Shown: piece after piece, positions 54,874 to 64,000 of the stretch
Layout: every line of letters starts with the position of its first letter
Position numbering within the stretch: the stretch's first letter is position 1
Translations under genes and position numbers: made by a program
The notes under the pieces: model-generated
Told to the model about the DNA's origin: nothing
Database searches by the model: none
What the model saw: only the letters and a program-made list of their open reading frames with translations
NCBI RefSeq assembly: GCF_030704535.1
Contig: NC_081817.1
Coordinates: 3,735,001 to 3,799,000 of the forward strand
DNA: 64,000 nt
DNA from: Vitis vinifera
Lineage: Eukaryota; Streptophyta; Magnoliopsida; Vitales; Vitaceae
Direction of reading: 5' to 3'

Positions 54874-57800
54874 CTATTTGTTTCCAGGCTGAAAAAAGCT
54901 CGTAGATGACTCAATTCTGTTATTTTGGTGGAGACCCAATGCTAAAGATATGCCTTTGCTTGCACTTTTCTCAATTCCACTAACACCCATTTGGTAATTG
55001 CTTGAGAAATTATTGTAAGGAAAGTTCGTTTGTTCATCTCTTTGTTCGAACATATAGGAGAGTTTATTTCTACTTCGTTTAGACTGAGTATCTTCCATCT
55101 TTTGGGTGGGTGTGTTTTGAAAGGGTTTCCTGAGAGGCAGTGGATTTGCTGAAGGAAGGGGGTCAGTTGGCTTGTTAGCCTCTCCCTCTGCTGCCATTTG
55201 AGCTTGCTTTGTCTCAAGCGTGAGTATTTCTTCTACCATTGGCTTCCATAGTCTAACTCTTGCATTGATGAACCAGTTGGAAACCTGTCCAATAAGTTCT
55301 CAATTGCGGTGAGTTATAAAAACACATTATTAAGAAATAAGGTTTGCAGCCATCATCATAAATATGGGTGCTATGCAACACAGGGCAAAACTATGAACCA
55401 CTTCAATGGGCGTATCTCAAAATTTTAGTCATAGATCCAGAGCATGGGGGTAAACATGAGGGTAGATATCTATCTCATGGTAGTTAGATGGAAAATCCAG
55501 CAAGCAACAATGGTAGAAAAAGTTTCACCTGATTTCTTGATAGGCTTGTTCGTTGGGCCAAAATTTGCTTCTCCAAGTCAGTAGGATAACTGAAAAATGC
55601 AAACATCAGTCACAGCAGCCATATTTAGTTGATATAGTTCTCTTGCAAAATGTAATATTTTTTTAAGAAAAAAATATCAGAGAAAATGCTTCAAGAGAAA
55701 TCACTCACGGATGTAGAAAGTGTTCAAACAACCATGCCCTGAGTACAGCTACCGCATGATCTGGAAGTCCTCTTTGGGACCGCCAAATAGGATGTTGAAG
55801 AAACATTGAGCTCTGAACTGCTTTTTGGCTATGAAACCCCTGGTCAGCTGTCCAAACTCTTGGAGTTTCGTCTTTTCCAATATTATGGCCTACAAGAGCT
55901 TTGCCTGTAAACTGAATTTGATCCAAAATTGCATTCTTCAAGTACCTGAAATGATTTGACATGGCTTTGAACGCAAAAGATATGTATGGAGCAGCATTTT
56001 GAAGCCCAGCAACAGTTTCAAACGATGCAACTACAGAATGCATCTGCTGACAGTAAAGCTTATATCTCCTGTAAACCTAATGGAAATGAAGGGGAAACAA
56101 AATTACACAGGGATCTGAATCTCTTTAATTGAATTGGTAAATCCTCTGTGTATCAGATATGGACAAAAAGAAGTTGTGAGGTAAGAACATGAATGTATTA
56201 TCATTAGCAATATCTGGCTTTTTAAATATCAAATATGAATAGGAAGTAGAGGCACTCAAATGCCTAAGTGACCTGTTTTGATTAATAGTTGATTAGCTCA
56301 TGGATATGTTTGATATAGATATATCAAGAAACATGCTTTGACACAATCCAATACAAGAAGTGCTTTTCCAACTTCTAATCAGACCACATTGGTTTGGTTT
56401 AGTGGTCTCTGATCTAGAGCTTTGAGTTTTCTACCCTGGTTGAAACCATTTTCAACAGAGATGTTGCCTTTTAGAACATTGCAATATTGGAATATATGGT
56501 GCGTTCCCTGAGCAAGCATTTCCTTGAACAGAACACGATTGTAAAACGAAAAAAAATAAAAAATAAAAATAAAACTGTGTAAAATCAGTTGATGGATTGA
56601 AAGGTATTAGGCTCACTCATTTTTTTGGGCAAGGCATAAGGGATATTCATTTCAAGTTAAGTAGTTTGGGGATCATAAAAGTGAAAGATAATATCTTTCA
56701 CTAAACATATTGGCATAATAATATATCAAGGGAAAAGAAAAACAGAAAATCATGAGCATCTATTGTCTGTTCCAGTCCTTCTGCTAAATATGTATACGAA
56801 GAAGGAATCAAGAGCAACCTTGTTTTCAGCATGTGACAACTTTTTTTTGTAGTTGTATGACATAGCCCAGATTAAGATCACTCCCAATCAGAGAGACAAA
56901 GATCCCAAACTCTAATGAAAATGATATGACTTTTAAAATAGTTTTTCCAACTGATTCAGCAACATGTCATAATTTTTTATAAAACAAAGACCATTGGAAG
57001 TGAATTGCTTATTTTCAATTCAACTAGTCTATCAAAAATATCTTAGTATAATTAACTCAAATTTGCATCAGTCAGCTCAAGTTTGGTGCCTACATCATTA
57101 AGAATAACTTGCAGTCTTGCACACACCAATAGGAGTTTTGACTATATGACAAAACCTTAGTGCTTTTGAGCTCACCCATCACATCTTCAACAATGCAATG
57201 ACCTTAACTTTTACATTTCTCCTTTGTGGATATGATCCAAAGTGTTTGCATCAGTCAGCTCAAATTTGGTGCCTACATCATTAAGAATAACTTGTAGCCT
57301 TGCACACGTCATTAGGAGTTTGGACAATATGACAAAACCTTAGTGCTTTTGAGCTCACCCATCACGTCTTCAACAATGCAATGACCTTAACTTTTACATT
57401 TCTCCTTTGTGGATGTGATCCAAAGTGTGATACTGCATTTTATGGACTCCTAATGCCTTTTGGTTCACTGTGTAACCATCAGGTCCAGCCATTCTAAATT
57501 TCTAACTTGAAGATATGAAGCATTTAGAGCTGTAACTTGGGCAGGTTGGTGAGGTTGATAGCTAATTTGAGGCCAACCCAACTTAAGAAACAATCAATCC
57601 GAGTCCAACCCAACTTGACCTCTAACATAAGACATTCAACTTAAGACCAACTCAACCTCATTTCTCTAAGCACGGGTTGAGTTCAGATTGTTTGAGTTAG
57701 ACTTTGGTTGGTCAGGTGTATAACTCTTTAAAAATTTTTTCTAAATATTTATATGAAAATTTAAATAGTAAATAGGATAAAATTTCAAGATAACAATAAA

Positions 57801-59736
57801 AAAATAAAAATAAATTTATATATCTTTCAAGAAAAAATGAAAAAATATATAATATAATATAATTTGATATTTTTTCTTAAAAATTTAAAAAAAAGATAAG
57901 ATTATTATATATTGCAACTGATTGTCTACATGCATTTAAGTGCTGATTGTAAGGATAGCAAAACATGCTTTTGGTCCAATCTTAGTGCTTTTCAGCTGAT
58001 ACTTTACCCCTAAAATAGTGAAATAGCTCAATAGTTAGAAGCTGACGCCATAAGGTGTGCATTGATTTACGTGATATCATTTATCAAAAGAACCAACAAA
58101 CCTTATCCTTGCATATTTAATGAAGAAGGTCCGGATATGGAGATTTAGATGATGCATTTTGCCAAAAGAAAATATTTAAAAAAAAAAGAAAAGGGAATAG
58201 TGAAGAAATTCAATTTGACAAGACAACACAGCTTTTTGCAATATCCAGTAAATAACCTCATATCTTCCCCCAAGAAACTGGTTCCTTGACAGTAACAATC
58301 AAATCATCAGAATCATTCAATTGCAAAAGGAGAGAACATCACCATAACCCTCTTTTACCCATTCATGACCCAGAAGAATCAGTACAACAGTAGAGCTAAT
58401 GGCACCCTCGGAAATTGTTGGGAATATTAATTGTGCTTCATTTTTGTATTTCGAGTCCATTTATTATGGCTTCACATGTGATTTTCTTCACTAAACAATG
58501 TTTGATATAATCAAATTATGATTTGTCCATGTCCTTCTAGCAACTTTATAAACTACAGGGTTTTTTTGGATAATTGTTTGATATTATTTTCATCCTTAAA
58601 ACCCAATTTCCATGGGGGTGCTAAACTAGGGAAGTGTGGTGCACTGGCCATTTTCTTTTTGGGTTGAGATGGATTCCTGCAGTCACGTTAATTGACAGCA
58701 AAAGAACAATCTAGGCTCAAATAATGTAGTACTCATCGGATATCTTTTTCAGGTTCTCGCTTTAATTTTGTAACTACATGTTTGAATTCACATGGGAGTT
58801 TGTTTTTTGCTATCTACAGTAAGTATTTAAGATACAGAAATGAAATAAAGCAAACTTCGATAGTAATGGACATTGATCTCTTTTTTGTTTGGTTGCTGAG
58901 AAAATAAAAGACACAACATATATAAAACACAGTTCAATTAAATGGAATAATTGTAATATCAAAGTAATTTAATAACCCAAATGAAAATTTTAGCTCAATT
59001 AAATCCAAAGTTTCGGTTTCTTTACTTTTCCCAGCAACCAAACAAGGTAAAGCAAAACCAGTTTAGGCCTCGGCCATACCTCGTCGAGCATCGGTGCGAG
59101 CCTGGAGCTCTTCCAGAAATGCTCGCTGCCATGGCTGCAACCGATCGGATCTTCAGCGGTTCCACTTCCTTCCAACGGAGGATCAAATGACGCCGAATCG
59201 GAAACTCCACGGCCTACGCCACAAAAATCGTCTAAAAGCTGCTGCGCAGGGCTCAAAAAGCTGGATCGCTTCAAGATCGATGCGTAGCCTGTGAAAGGAC
59301 CAAGCGGAACCGAACTTCTCAATTCGTTGTTCGGCTTCGGAGTTCCTCCTCGAACGGAAACGACGTCGTATCTCTTCGCATTCAGCTCCAGAGGAGCACA
59401 CCGTTGGTGGCGATGGTGAGGAGCCAGAGATAAAGACACAGCGTCAGCGCCAAAGGAGAAACGGTGGTCCAAGTCTTTAGCGTTGTGAATGGAGGAGAGA
59501 GAATGGTCACCGCAACTAGGGAAAGAAAAAGACGCAGAGGAGGGCCCAACCACATGCACTCCTTCGCTGTTAACAAAACCTGCAGGGTTTGGGTTCTGAT
59601 CAGGGCAATGAAGCTGGTGAACTGGGGCATGTTGGAAGGTGGAGAAAAGCTGTGGGTGGTTGTTTTGAAGAAAGAGGCGGGGATTTTCTCTTTTACTTTG
59701 CTGAGGGAGCCTGAAGGGTTGATGACTGTCCGCCAT
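54874..59736 (-). CDS. BEL1-like TALE homeodomain protein, PENNYWISE/POUND-FOOLISH type (4 exons)
   Basis: A nuclear transcription factor that pairs with KNOX proteins to control shoot meristem and inflorescence patterning. Exons on the minus strand: 59080-59736, 55709-56076, 55529-55589, 54874-55284; 498 residues. The SKY motif ([14 protein letters not shown]) starts at about residue 143. A BELL domain spans about 208-285 ([14 protein letters not shown]). The TALE homeodomain is at about 319-381, with the three-residue loop HPYPTD and [17 protein letters not shown]-terminal ISLALGL matches the conserved VSLTLGL-type motif. The N-terminus [14 protein letters not shown] resembles the PNY/PNF group (BLH8/BLH9). 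A Met 26 codons upstream (59814) is also in frame. I preferred the downstream one on similarity. Intron 1 is 3.0 kb and contains a 183-bp tandem duplication. Confidence 0.9.
57062..57429. repeat. 183-bp tandem duplication in BEL1-like intron 1
   Basis: Two adjoining copies start TTTGCATCAGTCAGCTCAA at 57062 and 57245 and end with GATCCAAAGTGT. I count roughly a dozen differences by eye. The duplication lies wholly within the 3-kb first intron. Confidence 0.9.
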
Positions 59737-59898
59737 TGATGAAGCTTCAACAACCAGAGAGAGAGAGAGAAGAGGCGAATGGTGATGAAGTTGAAAGAAA
59801 GGAGAGGAGGACACTCAGGGCAGGCTGTGGGCGCAGCAGCGTCCACACACAAACTGTAAGTGCTCCTTGTTACGGGCGCGGAGACACACTTCTTAAAG

Positions 59899-59904
59899 CA
59901 CGTG
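59899..59904. promoter_or_regulatory. G-box (CACGTG) upstream of the BEL1-like gene
   Basis: CACGTG followed by GC lies 163 bp upstream of the chosen start codon. bHLH and bZIP factors bind this core. A six-base match alone is weak evidence. Confidence 0.3.
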
Positions 59905-60658
59905 GCCTCATCCTATTTGTATATTTAAATATTTTTTATAAAAAAAAATAATTAGAATTATCCTAAAGGTCTCTTATGTAATTATGATTTTTCCCGAGAA
60001 GGAAATTAAACAAGTTCAAATATAACGTTTGTAAAGGCTAAAGCCAGGTCATCAAAAAAATTTGAGGAAAGATATTAAGGAAAAAATTAAAATTTTTAAA
60101 AATTATTTTTTAATTAATTCAAATGATTTATTTTAACATTCTTATATCAAGATTAAATAATTTTAAGAATATATCTTTTTAATTAATTTTAGTAATATTT
60201 AAATTTTTTAAATTTTTTTATAATAAAATCAAATATAAAAAAAAAAAATCATTTTTTCCATTTTCTTTGAATTTTAAAAAATCATATTCACTTTTATTAT
60301 TATATAATATTATTTTTCTAACTTTTTATAATAATTTTAATTATATTTGATTTCTTTATATATATTTTTTAAAACAATTTTCTTTCACAAATCAACCATC
60401 ATATTTTAAGAAAATTATTTTATTTATTTATTTTTTTTAAAAAATCCCCATGAACTCAGAATACTATTATGAGATATGTGATACATCAATCCTACAGTAA
60501 GGTATATGGTTAGACGAGTCAACAGACGATGAAGAGATCAAATTTCTGCAAAAGCTTGAAATGTCTACATAAATCAATAAGACACAGGGATCTAATCAGC
60601 AACTTCATCACCCACTTTAGAAGAGAGAAAAAAAAAATAAAATTCCAAACAGCCCAGA
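59905..60658. other. Gap between the BEL1-like gene and NPF 3' end
   Basis: The first 50 bp continue the BEL1-like upstream region; the rest is AT-rich with T-runs and no gene. The 3' UTR of the NPF gene should extend leftwards from 60658. Confidence 0.5.
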
Positions 60659-63217
60659 TCAGCTCACACCATTTTCTTCACAATCAGCCACCACCACCCT
60701 CCCCTCCACACTCTTGTAGGAGTACCTCTTCGCCAAGAACACAAAAACACATAAATTGAGTCCAGACATGGCTGCCAGCAGCCAGTAGAAGTTGTCCAAC
60801 CGGCTCTTGTTCAAGTCCTTCCGGAACCAGCTTGTTCCATTACTCTTCTCTGTGGCATGATCCACCACAGTTATCAGTAAACTGCTATAGAAGTTCCCTA
60901 CTCCGATCACACTGAGGTAGAAGGCTATGCCTAAGCTTCTCATGGAATCCGGGACTTGGCCATAGAAATACTCCTGCAAACCAACAAGCGTGAACCCATC
61001 ACCAAACCCAAGGATTAGGTATTGGGGAGCTAGCCAAAGCACACTCATGGATACTGGCCCAGTTTTCCCTCCTGTGAGCTCTTCCTCTGCAACTCTTAGC
61101 CTCTTTCTCTCCACTAAGGCTGCGGTGCTCATTGATAGAACTGAGAATATCATTCCAAATCCGATTCTCTGGAGGATTTTGATGCCTCTTTCGGTTCCAG
61201 TGGCTCTCCTTAGTAGTGGAACTAGGATCTTCTCATAGATGGTGACTGAAATGATCATTCCAACTGCTGAAATAGAGTAGATGGAAGCTGATGGGATGCT
61301 GACATCTTTAATAATCTCTAGGTTCATTGTGTCGCTTTGTTTGATGAAGAATGTAGTGGCCTGTGCCACACAGAGGCCGAATGTTAAGGTAGTAAACCAG
61401 ATGGGGATCATGTTCAGAACAAGCTTCATCTCCTCAACTTTCGTCACTGTGGCTAGTCTCCATGGACTTTGTTTCTTCTCCACTGACTGCAGGCTTTCCT
61501 TGTCTTCAATTATTGCAGCTTTGTCAAGAAACCTATTCATCAATCTCATGGCATTAATTTTTGGAATATAATTAATCTCAATTGTTTTTGAATGGCAATT
61601 TATATACCTAAGTTTATTTGTATGGCATAGAAGCCTTCCTTTGGACTTGTGTGACTTGGGAACTTCATACAACAAATCAGGATTGGAAGGATAAGGTAGA
61701 TTTCTCTTGGCTATGGCTGCAACCAAAACCTGCAACATGGGGGTCAAGGGACTCCCTTCAGGCAACCTATAGCGGTAGAAACGCTTCCCGGCATAGAAGG
61801 TTAGGATGGTAAAGGCCATACAAGACGTGAGAATGAGATAGGAAGCACCCCAGCCCACATACTCGTCAACATAAACTATAACAGTTACACCAGCTAAAAG
61901 ACCACAACATAATGCAAAATTCCACCAGTTAAAGTAAGACATTTTCTTCTTCCTCTCGACAGGGTGATTGTCATCAAACTGATCAGCACCAAAGCTTTCC
62001 AAGCAGGGCTTGTGTCCCCCAGTTCCTAGAGAGACACAGTACATGCCAAGAAAGAACACCACCTCATGAACCTTCCTAGGATGCCCACAGTGTTTCCTAT
62101 TGCTGCATGGTTTTAGCCTTGGGATGAACTGAGACATTGTCAAGAGGCTTAAACCCTAATTCTCATAGGAACAAAAGCGAAACATTCTCATTAGTCTTAG
62201 TACAAATACCACATTCAAAAAATTTATTTCAGCTATAAGATTTACCATGACATAGATGATGGATGAAAGGAGGACGGTATAAAATTGACCAGTATAGGCA
62301 TCGGCAAGAAATCCTCCCAGTAGGGGCATCACGGTTGTGACTCCTATCCAGTAATTTACATTCTTTGCTGCTGTTTTGGAGTCTTGATTAAGCACTTTAG
62401 AGAAGTAATTGAAGAGATCGGTTGCTAATCCAAAGTAGCTCAGCCTCTCACTAAGCTCAATTGCTAGTCAAAAAATAATAGAGGTTCCCAAAAGTTAGAT
62501 ACCAATAAGAAAAAGAAAGGGAGTACTATACTTTTGAATCAATTCCCTATTTAACAAACGCTGTTATAGGCTAAGTAAAAGGAACAAAGTAAGGTGCCCG
62601 AAAAAGTGGGTGGGAATGCGGACAAAATTTTAAAACGACATGGGTCAATTTTTCAGCAGTCAATCCATTAAAGTAGCTAGTAACAAAGGTTGCAGAAGTG
62701 ATGAGGAATTTTTGTTGTGATTGGTTCATTTCTCATGGTTTCCGTTCATCCAAAGAGAACAACTTTCAAGGACTCATCTCCATCAACAGACCCCTGATGT
62801 TTCTCCATTTAAACTGAGGAAACTAATCAAATTGTGAATCAAAACTTCATACTTCTTTTGAATGACTTAGCTAGCAACTCTTTTTAACTATTTAGATTTC
62901 AAAACATTTCAAATTTAAAGATAGTGATTGTGGGCATGAATGAAATATATACTTTGTGAAAGAGATTCTACTGATGATCATCTGAACATCTACATGAAGG
63001 GAGAAGGCAAACATACATTTGTAGTGTATAGTTACAGCAACTCAGCATATTAAATGTTCTTACTGATAATGAAGGAGGCAGCTTTCCACACGCCAGTTGA
63101 AGCTCGAGGAGGAACTCTTCCTTTATAATCCACAGATGAATCATGAACCCACTTCTCATCACCACCTTCTCCTTCTTCTCCATGACCTCTCTCTCTCCTC
63201 TCCATTTCTTGCTCCAT
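60659..63217 (-). CDS. NRT1/PTR family (NPF) transporter, NPF5-like (4 exons)
   Basis: A proton-coupled transporter of the plant NPF group (nitrate, peptides, hormones or other solutes; substrate not predictable). Exons on the minus strand: 63064-63217, 62246-62463, 61608-62155, 60659-61532; 597 residues, usual for the family. The ExxER motif of the first helix, important for proton coupling, is at 54-58 (ELSER). Further family signatures: LGGFLADAYTG, GTGGHKPCLESFGADQF, FNWWNF and, near the C-terminus, GFGDGFTLVGLQEYFYGQVP, which fits NPF5. Residues 1-40 are acidic and Arg-rich, as in many plant NPF N-termini. The last intron (61533-61607) is only 75 nt, in frame and stop-free. I treat it as an intron because it has GT/AG ends and its removal restores the conserved KLRFLDKAA run. 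The first Met (MEQEMERR) has no in-frame Met close upstream. Confidence 0.92.
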
Positions 63218-64000
63218 AATATGCCTTAACTAATGATCAAAATGGTCAGTAACTGATTATAAAGCAAACCTATAACTGGGTCAGAGGAAGGTGGCTCTTG
63301 TTGTAAGACTGGAAGTGGTTTTTTTTTCCCTCTTAAATGGGATGAGTGGTGGGCTTGCTTTGATCTGCTTTTTATAGAGAGGTCTTTGCTTCACTTTTTT
63401 AGGTTCTTTGTCTTTAAAAGGCTAGATATAGTCGACCTTGGACATGGATCAGATGGGAAAAAAGGGTTAATGTGTCACTGTTAATGACTTCCTATGATGT
63501 AAATTATTCAACTTTCTTCATTCAGTTCCATGTCCTTTTTGGGCATAAACACAGTGGAAGGAGAGCACCCAATCCAGCCAGGAGGATTTCTTTTTTAACT
63601 TTTTTTTTTTTTGAAATAAAGCCAAATTAAAGTGGTACCATGTAGTCCAAAAGAAAGAAAAATGCCAATGATATAAGCCTGATAATTGGTTAATAGTAAA
63701 GGCAATTTCAGTCAGTAATAAAGTATTTTGGGATAAGATATCACTCTTAAGGGAAAGTTACAAAGTGAATTTGGTTGAGTGACACACCAAATCAATGAAG
63801 ACCTCACAAGAAATGTGAGGCACCTAATCATAGAAGTTATATTTTTGCAAATGAATGTTGGATCAAACTAAATTCTAAAGAAAATGTTTTTGGTGATATT
63901 CTTGTGGATAGTATGTTGGATGAAACTAAATTCTTAATCTTAAAGTAGATGGTATTATCACATGATATTACATGAATGATGCTTGGAAGATTTTGAGTCA
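63218..64000. other. NPF upstream region to window edge
   Basis: No gene is supported. The region holds the NPF core promoter and further AT-rich flank. Confidence 0.5.
63368..63377 (-). promoter_or_regulatory. Probable TATA box of the NPF gene
   Basis: On the minus strand this reads CTATAAAAAG, 151 bp upstream of the start codon. Confidence 0.55.

Noticed and set aside
56040..56076. Alternative acceptor (TTTACAG) for BEL1-like exon 2
   Set aside because: Using it gives GAG ATA TAA and an immediate stop. The upstream ATTAG acceptor restores the conserved DEVYRRYK run.
59382..59852. 156-codon minus-strand ORF overlapping BEL1-like exon 1
   Set aside because: A different frame of the same exon; the overlapping frame carries the SKY motif and joins to the BELL domain.
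60659..62143. Single 494-codon NPF open frame as one exon
   Set aside because: It reads through the 75-nt GT/AG intron at 61533-61607 and lacks the conserved start; the first exons lie upstream.

Overview
This is plant nuclear DNA from a woody eudicot, most likely grapevine (Vitis). That inference rests on gene content, intron-rich genes with GT/AG junctions, AT-rich gaps (often above 75 percent A+T) and plant transposon families; no marker in the window fixes the species. All gene models below were built by hand by joining exons at GT/AG sites with reading-phase checks. They have no transcript support.

Layout. 1-3201: no exon found; a decayed LINE. 3202-7709 (+): 3' part of a folylpolyglutamate synthase gene, with a Tourist-type MITE in an intron. 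8500-14596 (-): complete NEDD1 (gamma-tubulin targeting WD40 protein), tail to tail with FPGS. 14597-18550: gene-poor gap. 18551-21941 (-): complete PP1 catalytic subunit, with a Ty3/Gypsy gag relic in its first intron. 21942-34300: AT-rich transposon territory holding a near full-length but dead Ty1/Copia element (26286-30662) with matching LTRs and a 5-bp target duplication. 35033-42099 (+): complete DA1-related LIM peptidase (DAR2-like), with a LINE relic in intron 9. 42100-44935: unclassified repeat. 44936-50329 (-): complete mitochondrial substrate carrier. 50330-54873: AT-rich gap with Copia-like primer-site relics. 54874-59736 (-): complete BEL1-like TALE homeodomain gene of the PENNYWISE/POUND-FOOLISH type. 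60659-63217 (-): complete NRT1/PTR (NPF) transporter.

The seven genes are ordinary, independently regulated plant genes in folate metabolism, microtubule nucleation, signalling, organ-size control, mitochondrial transport, meristem patterning and solute transport. I see no operon-like or biosynthetic cluster logic and no clear evidence of a new system. The features most worth a second look are the transition-type decay of the Copia element and its length-variable LTR minisatellite, the stop-free 75-nt in-frame intron in the NPF gene, the copied PP1 coding tail, the shared palindromic promoter motifs, and an unexplained ORF with coding-like composition in an AT desert.
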